DNA of 64,000 nt, taken from Erythrobacter dokdonensis DSW-74 (GTDB lineage: Bacteria > Pseudomonadota > Alphaproteobacteria > Sphingomonadales > Sphingomonadaceae). Each line of letters starts with the position of its first letter. Position 1 is the first letter of the stretch. The translations under genes were made by a program, and so were the position numbers. The stretch spans positions 186,001 through 250,000 of the forward strand of contig NZ_LZYB01000001.1 of NCBI RefSeq assembly GCF_001677335.1, in the 5' to 3' direction. Under the pieces are notes generated by a model. The model ran no database searches, was not told where the DNA came from, and worked only from the letters and a program-made list of their open reading frames with translations. Shown here piece after piece: positions 46,057 through 55,300 of the stretch.

Positions 46057-46983
46057 TCATTCGGAAAGATAGCGCACGGCCACTGCGGTCGCCGCAGCGC
46101 GGGTTTCCACACCGAGCTTCCTGAACACCTGTTCGAGATGCTTGTTCACCGTGCGCGGGCTGATCCCCAGAATTTCGCTCACCGTGCGGTTGGTCTTGCC
46201 ATAGCTCACCCACAGCAGCACCTCGGCCTCTCGCCGCGTAAGCTCGGTATTGCGCAGCAGCACGTCGACCTTGGACGCCTCGCCCACTTCGGTCACCTTG
46301 AAGAGCGTTTCGTCCGGCCGGTCGCTTTCGGCCAGCGCTATTTCGATCTCGATCCCGGCAATGCTCAGATTGACGCTTGCCGAATAGCCCGGCTCGCTGC
46401 GCAGCTGGGCCAGAGCGGGAGCGAGGCCGCCCGGCAGGTTGCGGCTATCGATGTCCCACGCCGGATCGAGGCGCTGGAACAGGCTCTCGGCCTGGGGGGT
46501 GCACCACAGCAGCTGGCCGCGCGTGCCGATGGCCGCAAGGCTGCGTCCGGCCCGCCCGAGCGCGAGACGCGAGCGGTAGGAGGCGCGCGCATTGGCCAGA
46601 TGCACCCGCATCCGCGCCAAGAGCTCGCCGACGACCACCGGCTTGCGGACATAGTCTACCCCGCCAGTCTCGAGTGCGGCGACGACGTGTTCGGGATCGG
46701 TCAGCCCGGTCATGAAGATTACCGGGATATGGGCAGTCGCCGGATTGGCCTTGATCCGGCGGGTGGTGTCGAGCCCGGACATTCCCGGCATCAGCGCGTC
46801 CATCAGGATGAGGTCGGGCAGCGCTTCGCGCAGCAGTTCGAGCGTTGCCTCCCCGCTGCGGGCGATCAGCACATCCATGTTCTCGACCTCGAGCGTGTCG
46901 ACCAGAAAGCGCAGCGATTCAGGATTGTCGTCGACCACCAGAATGCAGTCCCGCACGCCGGTGCCGCGTTCCCTTGCAATCAT
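46057..46983 (-). CDS. LuxR-type response regulator at the end of the guanidine/urea operon
   Basis: 308 residues. Receiver domain with phospho-acceptor D62 (LILMDALMPG) and Lys in VDYVRKPV; a middle PAS-like linker of about 100 residues (RGQLLWCTPQAESLFQRLD); and a C-terminal NarL/LuxR helix-turn-helix, LTRREAEVLLWVSYGKTNRT and ISPRTVNKHLEQVFRKLG. Its ATG overlaps the stop of the histidine kinase gene (ATGA), so it is the cognate regulator. It resembles the ErbR/AgmR-type regulators associated with alcohol oxidation in pseudomonads, but this is a family guess. Confidence 0.9.
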   Translation of the reverse strand: MIARERGTGVRDCILVVDDNPESLRFLVDTLEVENMDVLIARSGEATLELLREALPDLILMDALMPGMSGLDTTRRIKANPATAHIPVIFMTGLTDPEHVVAALETGGVDYVRKPVVVGELLARMRVHLANARASYRSRLALGRAGRSLAAIGTRGQLLWCTPQAESLFQRLDPAWDIDSRNLPGGLAPALAQLRSEPGYSASVNLSIAGIEIEIALAESDRPDETLFKVTEVGEASKVDVLLRNTELTRREAEVLLWVSYGKTNRTVSEILGISPRTVNKHLEQVFRKLGVETRAAATAVAVRYLSE

Positions 46984-48479
46984 GTCCCGTTCTCCGTCCG
47001 CGCCAGAGCTGCCAGCGCCTTGAGGTCGAAGGCATCGAGATGCATCCGCATCCGTTCGGCCAAAGCCGCAGCCTGTGGTCCAAGTGCGGCGAGGGCATTG
47101 ATCTGCGCCTCGATCGCACGCACATGGCCGATGCGCACCAGCCGCGCGATCTCGTCCATGTGGGGCAGGGCCTCGACGGCCATCAGCGCGGGCAGGGCGG
47201 CGCTGCCGCTATGGTCGGCCGGTTCCCCGCCGGCCTTCGGCGCAGGCCATTCGAGGGCGAGCTGCTGGCTGATGACGTCGAGCAGAACGGCAAAATCGAA
47301 AGGCTTGGTGAGGAAAAAATCACTGATGGGAGTGCCTTCCTCTACCGGGCCGGACTGTTCCGCCTCGCCGGTCAGCATCACGATCCTCAGGCGCGGCCCG
47401 TGACGCTGACGCAGCATCGCCGCGACCTCCCAGCCGCTCATTCCCGGCATCGACACATCGAGCAGCGCCAGATCAGGTTGCATTGCGCCGGCCAGTGCCA
47501 GCCCTTCCTCGCCATCCGCTGCGCTGCGCACCCGGAACCCGCGCGCTTCAAGCAAGGCGCGCAGCGCTTCGCGGTGGGCGGGATCATCGTCGATCAGCAA
47601 CAATCGCCGCTCACGCCCCAGGTAGAGATGCGGCGTTTCGCCATCGGGCAGATCGACGGGCGGAGTGAGCGGCTGCGACAGCATCAGCCGCACGGTGAAG
47701 CGCGAGCCTTCGCCCGGTGTGCTCTCCACCTTCAATTCGCCGCCCATCATGTGCACCAGCGCCTGGGTGATCGCGAGTCCAAGCCCGATCCCGGACCGCT
47801 CCGCTGAAGCGCCGCCGCCGCGCTCGAAGGGCTGGAGGATGCGCTCGATATCCTCGGGCGCGATGCCGATCCCGCTGTCGGCCACCTCGAACCGCGCCAG
47901 CTGGTTGCGGTAATGCACCTTGAGCGTCACCGCACCGCGATCGGTAAACTTGATTGCGTTTGACAGCAGATTGATCAGCACCTGCCGCAATCGCTTGGGA
48001 TCGGTGCGGACGAATTCGGGCAGGCCCGGCGGCGCTTCGAGCTTGAGCGTCAGCCCTTTCATCGCCGCCTGCGGGGCGAACATGTCCACCACCTGCTGGA
48101 CAAAGGCGGGAAAGCGGATCGTGTCGCGCGCCAGCTTCAGGCAACCGCTTTCGACCTGCGCGATATCGAGCAGGCCTTCGACCAGGTTGGAGAGGTGCTC
48201 GGCGCTGCGGCGGATGACCTTGCCCGCCTCTGCGGGATTGCGTCCCTCGCCGCGTTCGAGCAGCTGGGCATAGCCGTAGATGGCGTTGAGCGGCGAGCGG
48301 ATTTCGTGGGAGACGCTGGCGAGGAAGCGGGTCTTGGCTTCGTTGGCGGCCTCTGCGGCTTCCTTGGCGCGAACGAGGGAATCGCGCTCCTCGAACAGCG
48401 CCGTCAGCGCATCGGCGTGCGCAGTCTCGCCGCGTTCGCGCAAGGCGGCAAGCAGGGTCTGGGCGGCGTCCGGCTGCAA
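46980..48479 (-). CDS. Soluble hybrid histidine kinase
   Basis: 499 residues from a TTG codon that directly follows the stop of the allophanate hydrolase gene. N-terminal coiled segment, then the phospho-acceptor H58 in ASVSHEIRSPLNAIYGYAQL, ATPase G boxes (VADSGIGIAPEDIERIL and GIGLGLAITQALVH), and a receiver domain with the Asp in LALLDVSMPGMSG. The last hundred residues are helical with no clear domain. There is no transmembrane or periplasmic sensor part, so the signal must be cytoplasmic. A TTG start is unusual; the alternative is a GTG about 35 codons in. Confidence 0.87.
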   Translation of the reverse strand: MQPDAAQTLLAALRERGETAHADALTALFEERDSLVRAKEAAEAANEAKTRFLASVSHEIRSPLNAIYGYAQLLERGEGRNPAEAGKVIRRSAEHLSNLVEGLLDIAQVESGCLKLARDTIRFPAFVQQVVDMFAPQAAMKGLTLKLEAPPGLPEFVRTDPKRLRQVLINLLSNAIKFTDRGAVTLKVHYRNQLARFEVADSGIGIAPEDIERILQPFERGGGASAERSGIGLGLAITQALVHMMGGELKVESTPGEGSRFTVRLMLSQPLTPPVDLPDGETPHLYLGRERRLLLIDDDPAHREALRALLEARGFRVRSAADGEEGLALAGAMQPDLALLDVSMPGMSGWEVAAMLRQRHGPRLRIVMLTGEAEQSGPVEEGTPISDFFLTKPFDFAVLLDVISQQLALEWPAPKAGGEPADHSGSAALPALMAVEALPHMDEIARLVRIGHVRAIEAQINALAALGPQAAALAERMRMHLDAFDLKALAALARTENGT

Positions 48480-50246
48480 TTAGAGCCCCCCGATATAGGC
48501 CCGCCAGCCACCCAGATGGGTGATGTCCTCAGCCCCTTCGAGCGCGCGCGGCTCGGCGACGAATCCCTTGACGCTGGTGCCGTCCGAAAGGGTCACCGTA
48601 CCGATCGCGAGTGGCGGAGGGACTTCGGCGACGAAGCTGCCGAATTCGGCGAGGCCGAGTTCATAGACTTCGAGTGCGATTTCCCCGCCGTCCGGGCTAT
48701 GTACCAGGGCGGGCTTCGGCGGCACGCTATCGGCCATGGCATAGAGGCGATAGGTCGGTGCGGTGCTGAAGGCGCCGACGAACCTGGCATTGCGGCTGGT
48801 CAGCTGCCAGTGCAGCGGCATCCCTTCGAGATGCGCGCCGACGACGGCGAGTTTGATCGTGTCCATGCGGTCTCCGTTATCGAGCGGGGGAAGGGGCGGG
48901 AGGTCGGCGGCGGCAAGGTAGGTTTCGGCCATCGTGACCAGCGCAAGGTCGCTATGCGCCGGCCCGATCAGCGTGATGCCGAAGCCGGTGCCGTTGCCGC
49001 GTGCGCCTGCGGGAATGGCGAGGGCGGCCATGTCGAGCAGGTTCACGAAATTGGTGTAGCGCCCGAGATTGCTGTTCAGTGCGATGGGCGCGGCGGCGAG
49101 TTCGGCAATGCGGTAGGTGGTACCGGTTGTGGGGAAGGCGAGCGCATCGACGCTTTCCCACAGTGCCTCGGCATGGCGGGCGAGGCCGGCCAGGCGATAG
49201 ATGCCGTTCCAGGTTTCGACCGCGCTCATGGCAAGGCCGGGTTCGAGGATGCTGCGCACCACCGGATCGATGGCGTCAGGGTTCGCCCGCAGCAGGGGGT
49301 CGACGGCTGCGGTGCGTTCGGCCACCCAGGGACCGCCGTAAAGCAGCTGCGCGGCCTCCAGCAGCGGGGTGATGTCCACTTCGACGAGTTCGGCTTGCGC
49401 GCCCAGCACGGCGAGCGCGCGGGCGTAGAGTTCTTCCGATTGCAGGTCGCCGAAAAACACCCGCTGGTCGGGTCGCGGCACGCCGATGCGTTTGCCGGTG
49501 ATGGGCACATCGGCAAGCTGGCGCGAAAAGGGATCGGCAGCGTCGAAGCCCGCCACCACGCTGTCGACCAATCGGGCGTCGGCCAGCGCGTCGGTGAAGA
49601 CGGTGATGCAGTCGATGCTGCGGCAGGCGGGGACAAGGCCGCGCGTGCTCCAGCGGCCCTTGGTGGGCTTGAAGCCGACAAGGTGGTTGAACGCCGCCGG
49701 CACGCGTCCCGACCCCGCCGTATCGGTGCCGAGCGCAAAGGCGACCAGCCCCGCCGCCACCGCCACAGCCGATCCGGAGGACGAACCGCCGCTGACATAG
49801 GCGAGGTTGGAGGCATTGCGCGGCGCGCCATAGGGGCTGCGGGTGCCGACCAGCCCTGTGGCGAACTGGTCGAGATTGGTCTTGCCGATGCAGATCGCTC
49901 CGGCCGCTTCAAGCCTTTCGATCACCGTGGCCGATTGTTCGGGCGTGTAGGCAAAGGCCGGGCAGGCAGCAGTGGTTTCCATGCCTGCCACGTCGATATT
50001 GTCCTTGGCCGCATAGGGCACGCCTGCAAGCGGCAGGTGCTCGCCCGCCGCGACGCGCGTATCGATGGCGCGGGCCTGCGCCAGCAGGGCCTCTGGCGCG
50101 GCGCGGCTGATCCACACCTGCGGCTGGACCGCGTCATAGGCGGCAATGCGCGCAAGGCTCGCCTCCATCACCGCGACAGCGTTGCTCTCGCCCGCATTTA
50201 CGGCCGCGGCGATGGCCCCGGCGGAAAGGCGTTCCGGCGCGGTCAC
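48480..50246 (-). CDS. atzF: Allophanate hydrolase
   Basis: Splits allophanate into two ammonia and two CO2. 588 residues from a GTG start overlapping the carboxylase stop (GTGA). Amidase-signature triad K81 (YAAKDNI), S155 (SGGSSSGSA) and nucleophile S179 (DTAGSGRVPA), with the same K-to-S spacings as AtzF of Pseudomonas. The C-terminal domain from about 460 (KLAVVGAHLEGMPLHWQLTS) is the second AtzF domain. Final step of the nitrogen pathway here. Confidence 0.93.
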   Translation of the reverse strand: MTAPERLSAGAIAAAVNAGESNAVAVMEASLARIAAYDAVQPQVWISRAAPEALLAQARAIDTRVAAGEHLPLAGVPYAAKDNIDVAGMETTAACPAFAYTPEQSATVIERLEAAGAICIGKTNLDQFATGLVGTRSPYGAPRNASNLAYVSGGSSSGSAVAVAAGLVAFALGTDTAGSGRVPAAFNHLVGFKPTKGRWSTRGLVPACRSIDCITVFTDALADARLVDSVVAGFDAADPFSRQLADVPITGKRIGVPRPDQRVFFGDLQSEELYARALAVLGAQAELVEVDITPLLEAAQLLYGGPWVAERTAAVDPLLRANPDAIDPVVRSILEPGLAMSAVETWNGIYRLAGLARHAEALWESVDALAFPTTGTTYRIAELAAAPIALNSNLGRYTNFVNLLDMAALAIPAGARGNGTGFGITLIGPAHSDLALVTMAETYLAAADLPPLPPLDNGDRMDTIKLAVVGAHLEGMPLHWQLTSRNARFVGAFSTAPTYRLYAMADSVPPKPALVHSPDGGEIALEVYELGLAEFGSFVAEVPPPLAIGTVTLSDGTSVKGFVAEPRALEGAEDITHLGGWRAYIGGL

Positions 50247-53200
50247 GAAGCTTTCCTCAGCGCAAGCATCGGCGCGCCCGGCTGGAGCGACTGACGTTCC
50301 TCGATATAGAGCGCGGCGATGGTGCCGCTGGCCGGGCTTTCCAATGGGCATTCCATCTTCATCGCCTCGATCACGGCGATGACTTCGCCTTCGGCCACCT
50401 CGTCACCGGGGGCGACCAGCACCTTCCACACCGAGCCGCCGAACGGGGCCTCGATCAGGTCGGCGCCTTCGGGCAGGTCGATTGCGGTCGGTTCGCCGCC
50501 GCCCGTGTCCTCCGCCAGCAGGTCTGTGACGCGGTCGAATTCTCCGGAGGCCTGCCACGCGGCGCGTTCGGCGTCGAAGGCGGCCTGCCGCTGCGCCTCG
50601 AAAGCGGCGATGCTGTCAGCATTGTCGCTCAGAAAGGCGCGGTAGTCGGCCAGCCGGAACTCGCTCTCCTCCACCCGGATCGAGCGCCGCCCGGTGGGAA
50701 AATCGCGCCGCCATTCGGCCAGTTCTTCCGCCGAGACCGGATAGAAGCGGATCTGGTCGAAGAACCTGAGCAGCCACGGCTTGCCATCGGTGAAGGCATC
50801 GGTCTGGCGGTGGGTATTCCACACTTGAATCGTGCGTCCGAACAGCTGGTAGCCGCCCGGCCCCTCCATCCCGTAGATGCACATGTATGCCCCGCCGATC
50901 CCGACCACGTTGGGCGGGGTCCAGGTGCGCGCTGGGTTGTATTTGGTGGTCACCAGCCGGTGGCGCGGATCGACCGGCGTCGCCACCGGTGCGCCAAGGT
51001 AAACGTCACCAAGGCCCAGCACGAGGTAGCTTGCATCGAAGATCAGGTCTTCAACCGCCTGCGCATCGGCGAGGCCGTTGATGCGGCGGATGAACTCGAT
51101 ATTGTCCGGGCACCACGGCGCATCGTCGCGCACGGCGGCCATGTATTTCTGGATCGTCTCGGTAATCGCCGGATCGCGCCAGCTCAGCGGCAGGTGAACG
51201 ATGCGCGAAGGCGTGGTGAAATCCTCAAGATCCCCCATCGCCTCCTCGGCCTGCATCAGCGCGGCGAGCGCGCGCTTCTGGTCGAGCACCTTCCCGTCGA
51301 AATGCAATTGCAGCGAGCGAATGCCGGGGGTGATGTCTATCACGCCGGGAAGCTGCATCGCCTCAAGCGCCTGCATCAAGGCATGGACGCGGATGCGCAG
51401 CTCGATATCGAGCACGATGTCGCCATATTCGACGAGGATGTTGCGATCCCCCTGCTGGCGGTAGGTCGTGCGCGGGCGGGCGCCTTGCGCCGGAATCTCG
51501 GCGAGGATCGGCGACAGCCCGGCAATCGCGCGCGGGCTGGCGGGTTCGGGCAGGGCGATGAGCGGCGCGGCGTCTGCCGCCATGGCATCGTCGATGGTAA
51601 ACGGCACGAAGCGTACGCGGTCATCGGGCGACAATTGCCCGATCTTCCAGCGGTCCGCCGCTATCACGGTAAAGGGGCAGACAAACCCGCCGAGCGATGG
51701 CCCGTCCGGCCCGAGGATGATCGGCATGTCCCCGGTAAAGTCCACCGCGCCTATGGCGTAAGGATTATCGTGGATGTTCGACGGGTGAAGCCCCGCTTCG
51801 CCCCCGTCGCGCCGCGCCCATTCGGGCTTGGGGCCGACCAGCCGCACGCCGGTGCGGTTGGAATTGTAGTGCACCTGCCAATCGGCCGCGAGAAAGCGCG
51901 CGATATCATCCGGCGTGAAGAAATCAGGCGCGCCGTGGGGGCCGTAGAGCACCCGCAGCTCCCACATCTTGCCGAGCTCGGTAAGGCCTTCCGCAACGGC
52001 TGGACTGCCGGTTTCGGCTCGGCCCAGATGCAGCACGTCGCCTGCTACCAGCGCGCGGGCAGCGTGGCCGCCGAACTGGCCGAGGGTGAAGGTGCTGAGA
52101 CTGCCGAGATAGGCCGGAATGTCGAGGCCCCCTGCGAACAGGATGTATCCACGCATCCCGCCACCCGAGACGCGCCCCATGCTGAGCGTCTGCCCCGCCG
52201 CCACATCAATCGGCTGGCCTAGCGCCACCGGCTCGCCATCCAGCTTCGCGCCGAAATCCGCACCGGTTAGGCAGATGCGCGCAGGGGCCTCGAACAGCAG
52301 GGTCGGGCCGCTCGCCGTGACTTCTAGGCCCGCAGTTCCTTCGGCGTTGCCGAGCAGCATATTGCCCAGCCGAAGCGAGCGATCGTCCATCGGCCCCGAG
52401 GGCGGCACACCTACGTCCCACAGGCCAAGCCGGCCGGGCCAGTCCTGCACCGTGGTCGCGGTGCCGCCGGACATCACCCGGATGCTGGCGGGGCGGTGGG
52501 TGACGCTTGCCAGCAGGCGGGTGGTGACATCGCCGCTGACAAAGCGCGGCTCGGCCAGCACGTCGCGCAGCCAGCGCAGGTTGGTTTCGATCCCGTCCAC
52601 GCGCGATGCTTCGAGCGCCTTCTGCATTGCCGCAATGGCGCCCTCGCGGGTCTGTGCGCGGGTAATCAGCTTGGCCAGCATCGGATCGTAAAAGGCGCTG
52701 ACATTGCTGCCCGCCATCACCCATGTCTCGGCCCGGATATCGCCCGGAAAGACGACATTGGTGAGCGTGCCGGTGGTCGGACGGTAATCGAGCGCCGGGT
52801 CTTCGGCATAGAGCCGCACTTGCACGCTATGGCCCTTGGGGGTGGGCGCGGGCGCATCGAGCATGGCGAAATCGCCCGCCGCGCCGCGGATCATCCATTC
52901 GACCAGATCGATCCCCATCACCTCCTCGGTGACGCCGTGTTCGACCTGAAGCCGGGTGTTCATTTCGAGGAAGAAGAATTCTTCGCGGTCGGCATCGAAC
53001 AGGAATTCGACCGTCCCGGCCGACAGATATTGCGCCGCCTCGCCCAGCCGCACCGCAGCCGCGATCAGATCGGCGCGCTTGGCATCGGCAAGGCAGGGAG
53101 CCGGGGCTTCCTCGACCACCTTCTGGTTGCGCCGCTGGAGCGAACAGTCGCGCTCGCCCAGCGCCATGACGCGGCCCTGCCCGTCGCCGAACACCTGCAC

Positions 53201-53830
53201 CTCGATGTGGCGAGCATTGGCAATGTAGCGTTCGAGGAAGACGCCCGCGTCCCCGAAACTTGCCTGTCCCTGCCGGACGACGGCGGCAAAGCCTTCGCGC
53301 ACGGCGGCCTCGGTTTCGCAGATGCGCATCCCGATCCCGCCGCCGCCCGCGGTTGCCTTCAGCATCACCGGATAGCCGATGTGTGCGGCGGCCTCGGCGG
53401 CTTCGTCCTCGCCCGTCAGCAGGCCGGTGCCGGGCGCGAGCGGCAGGTCATGCGCCTCGGCCAGCGCGCGGGCGGAATGCTTGAGGCCGAAGGTGCGGAT
53501 GTTGTCCGGCGTTGGGCCGATGAAGGCAATGCCGGCGGCGGCGCATTGTTCGGCGAAGTCGGCGTTTTCGGCGAGGAAACCGTAGCCCGGGTGGATTGCG
53601 CTTGCGCCCGTGTCCTTTGCCGCCTTGAGGATCGCGGCGACGTTGAGATAGCTCTCGGCCGCCGGAGCTGCACCGATGCACACCGCCATGTCGGCCTGCG
53701 CCACATGGAGCGAGCCGGCGTCGGCCTCGGAATAGACCGCGACCGACTTCAAGCCCATCCGCTTGCACGTGCGGATGATCCGGGTGGCGATCGCGCCACG
53801 GTTGGCGACGAGGACCGTGTCGAAACTCAT
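50243..53830 (-). CDS. Biotin-dependent guanidine/urea carboxylase
   Basis: ATP-dependent carboxylation of guanidine or urea. 1195 residues: biotin carboxylase domain (ANRGAIATRIIRTCKRMGLK at the start; GGGGIGMR; EMNTRLQVEHGVTEEVMGID), a carboxyltransferase part from about 470 to 1010 related to the 5-oxoprolinase KipA/KipI-type proteins (YMCIYGMEGPGGYQLFGRT), and the biotin carrier domain near the C-terminus with VIEAMKMECPLE. Bacterial proteins of this class in operons with two DUF1989 genes have been shown to prefer guanidine. I could not identify the discriminating residue by eye. Confidence 0.9.
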   Translation of the reverse strand: MSFDTVLVANRGAIATRIIRTCKRMGLKSVAVYSEADAGSLHVAQADMAVCIGAAPAAESYLNVAAILKAAKDTGASAIHPGYGFLAENADFAEQCAAAGIAFIGPTPDNIRTFGLKHSARALAEAHDLPLAPGTGLLTGEDEAAEAAAHIGYPVMLKATAGGGGIGMRICETEAAVREGFAAVVRQGQASFGDAGVFLERYIANARHIEVQVFGDGQGRVMALGERDCSLQRRNQKVVEEAPAPCLADAKRADLIAAAVRLGEAAQYLSAGTVEFLFDADREEFFFLEMNTRLQVEHGVTEEVMGIDLVEWMIRGAAGDFAMLDAPAPTPKGHSVQVRLYAEDPALDYRPTTGTLTNVVFPGDIRAETWVMAGSNVSAFYDPMLAKLITRAQTREGAIAAMQKALEASRVDGIETNLRWLRDVLAEPRFVSGDVTTRLLASVTHRPASIRVMSGGTATTVQDWPGRLGLWDVGVPPSGPMDDRSLRLGNMLLGNAEGTAGLEVTASGPTLLFEAPARICLTGADFGAKLDGEPVALGQPIDVAAGQTLSMGRVSGGGMRGYILFAGGLDIPAYLGSLSTFTLGQFGGHAARALVAGDVLHLGRAETGSPAVAEGLTELGKMWELRVLYGPHGAPDFFTPDDIARFLAADWQVHYNSNRTGVRLVGPKPEWARRDGGEAGLHPSNIHDNPYAIGAVDFTGDMPIILGPDGPSLGGFVCPFTVIAADRWKIGQLSPDDRVRFVPFTIDDAMAADAAPLIALPEPASPRAIAGLSPILAEIPAQGARPRTTYRQQGDRNILVEYGDIVLDIELRIRVHALMQALEAMQLPGVIDITPGIRSLQLHFDGKVLDQKRALAALMQAEEAMGDLEDFTTPSRIVHLPLSWRDPAITETIQKYMAAVRDDAPWCPDNIEFIRRINGLADAQAVEDLIFDASYLVLGLGDVYLGAPVATPVDPRHRLVTTKYNPARTWTPPNVVGIGGAYMCIYGMEGPGGYQLFGRTIQVWNTHRQTDAFTDGKPWLLRFFDQIRFYPVSAEELAEWRRDFPTGRRSIRVEESEFRLADYRAFLSDNADSIAAFEAQRQAAFDAERAAWQASGEFDRVTDLLAEDTGGGEPTAIDLPEGADLIEAPFGGSVWKVLVAPGDEVAEGEVIAVIEAMKMECPLESPASGTIAALYIEERQSLQPGAPMLALRKAS

Positions 53831-54462
53831 GCGGCCACGATCATGCGGACAGGCGTGGGGTTGAAGGCATTGCAGGGATTGTTGATCTGCGGGCAGTTGG
53901 AGACGACAACGATCACATCCATCTCGGCGCGCAGATCGACCGTCAGGCCGGGGGCGGAAATCCCGTCGACGATTCCCAGCGTCCCGTCATCCATCACCGG
54001 CACGTTCATGAAGAAATTGATGTTGGGCACCATGTCGCGCTTACCGCGCCCTTCCCAATGGTTGGCCTCAAGGAAGTTTTCGACGCAGGCATGCTGGTGC
54101 TTGGTATGGTGGCCGTAGCGCAGCGTGTTGCTCTCGCACGAACACGCCCCGCCGATGGTGTCGTGATAGTCAACCGCGCTGCCGGTGATGGTCATCATCG
54201 GGTTGCCTTCGTTCGACAGCAGAACGGTGCCTTTGCGCAGGAACAGATTGCCTTGCGCGGCGACGGTGTCCTGCGCGGAGTAACGCTCGGCATCGTCGGC
54301 AGCGGCATAGATCAGGAAATCGACCGCCTGATTGCCCTCTACGTCGACGATGCGCAGGGTCTCGCCCGCCCGCACATGGTGCAGCCAGGGGGCGCGGGCG
54401 GGAACGATTTCGTCGTGGACGATTGTGCCGGAAAGGCCGGAGAGGGCCGGGTCGTCGGTCAT
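53827..54462 (-). CDS. DUF1989 protein, urea carboxylase-associated protein (carboxyguanidine deiminase subunit family)
   Basis: 211 residues. DUF1989 signature with VDVEGNQAVDFLIYAADD-like start, YDT-like HDTIGGACSCESNTL, and NINFFMNVPVMDDG and AEMDVIVVVSNCPQINNPCN at the end. Members form heterodimers that deiminate carboxyguanidine to allophanate in characterised systems. Start at 54462 is chosen at MTDDPALSG. Its stop overlaps the carboxylase start (ATGA). Confidence 0.87.
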   Translation of the reverse strand: MTDDPALSGLSGTIVHDEIVPARAPWLHHVRAGETLRIVDVEGNQAVDFLIYAAADDAERYSAQDTVAAQGNLFLRKGTVLLSNEGNPMMTITGSAVDYHDTIGGACSCESNTLRYGHHTKHQHACVENFLEANHWEGRGKRDMVPNINFFMNVPVMDDGTLGIVDGISAPGLTVDLRAEMDVIVVVSNCPQINNPCNAFNPTPVRMIVAA

Positions 54463-54478
54463 GGCAGGGCTTTCCTGT

Positions 54479-55300
54479 CTAGCGGCGGTAATAGTCCTCG
54501 ACATTGAGGAAGGCGCGCTGCCCTTCTGGCGTGGCATTGCGCAGCGGGTCGGTTTCGGGGGTGATCGCGCCGCGCCATGCGGTGGCGCGCAGCGGGGTGG
54601 AGTTCCATTCAGGGCGCGGATCGCGGACGTGGGGGCAATTGGCGAGTACCACGATCACATCCATCTCGGCCCGCAAGGTGATACTGCGACCGGGCGTGAA
54701 GGGGCCGATAACCGGCGTGATTGCGCCGTCGGGCTCGATCCGGGTGCCCTTGAACAGGTTCACGCACGGATGCACGTCGCGGCGGGACAGCCCGTGCTTG
54801 GCCGCGCCCAGGATCAGCCGGTCGCGGCCATTGGGGAAGGCGCCCGAATTGCGGCCCTCGCCATATTTCGCTTGATTGGTGGCCGCGTTCGAGGTGCCGC
54901 AGAACGCATCATGGGTTTCGGCATTATCGGCAAGGATGGTCATCAGAACGCGCCCCATGTCCGACAGCAGCAGCTTGCCGACACCGAGATAGGCGTTCCA
55001 CTGGACCTTCACGGTGTCGGCAACATTGAGCCGTTCGGTCGGCAATTCGGCGTTGAAGATGTTCAGCGAAGCGCAGGCATCGCCGCCCTTGTCGATCAGG
55101 CGCAGGCGGGTGCCGCGCGCGATCCGGCGCGAGGCATAGCCGCCGGGCGCGATGGTTTCCTCCCACAAGAGATCGGTCGCGGGCACGCCTGCGGGCAGGT
55201 CGTCGGCCACCGGCGGGAGCACCGGCATCGTTTCGACGCGGGTTCCACCCTGCGCGCGGGCGTGGTCGCGCGCCGCCTTGGGATCGGCAAGCTGGCTCAT
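54479..55300 (-). CDS. DUF1989 protein, second urea carboxylase-associated protein
   Basis: 273 residues, the longer partner of the DUF1989 pair. Seen: WEETIAPGGYASRRIARGTR, ACASLNIFNAELPTERLN, LLSDMGRVLMTILADNAETH, HPCVNLFKGTRIEPDG and AEMDVIVVLANCPHVRDPRP, with conserved Cys and His probably binding metal. The ATG at 55300 overlaps the stop of the NikR-like regulator gene. The two DUF1989 genes are 16 bases apart. Confidence 0.87.
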   Translation of the reverse strand: MSQLADPKAARDHARAQGGTRVETMPVLPPVADDLPAGVPATDLLWEETIAPGGYASRRIARGTRLRLIDKGGDACASLNIFNAELPTERLNVADTVKVQWNAYLGVGKLLLSDMGRVLMTILADNAETHDAFCGTSNAATNQAKYGEGRNSGAFPNGRDRLILGAAKHGLSRRDVHPCVNLFKGTRIEPDGAITPVIGPFTPGRSITLRAEMDVIVVLANCPHVRDPRPEWNSTPLRATAWRGAITPETDPLRNATPEGQRAFLNVEDYYRR

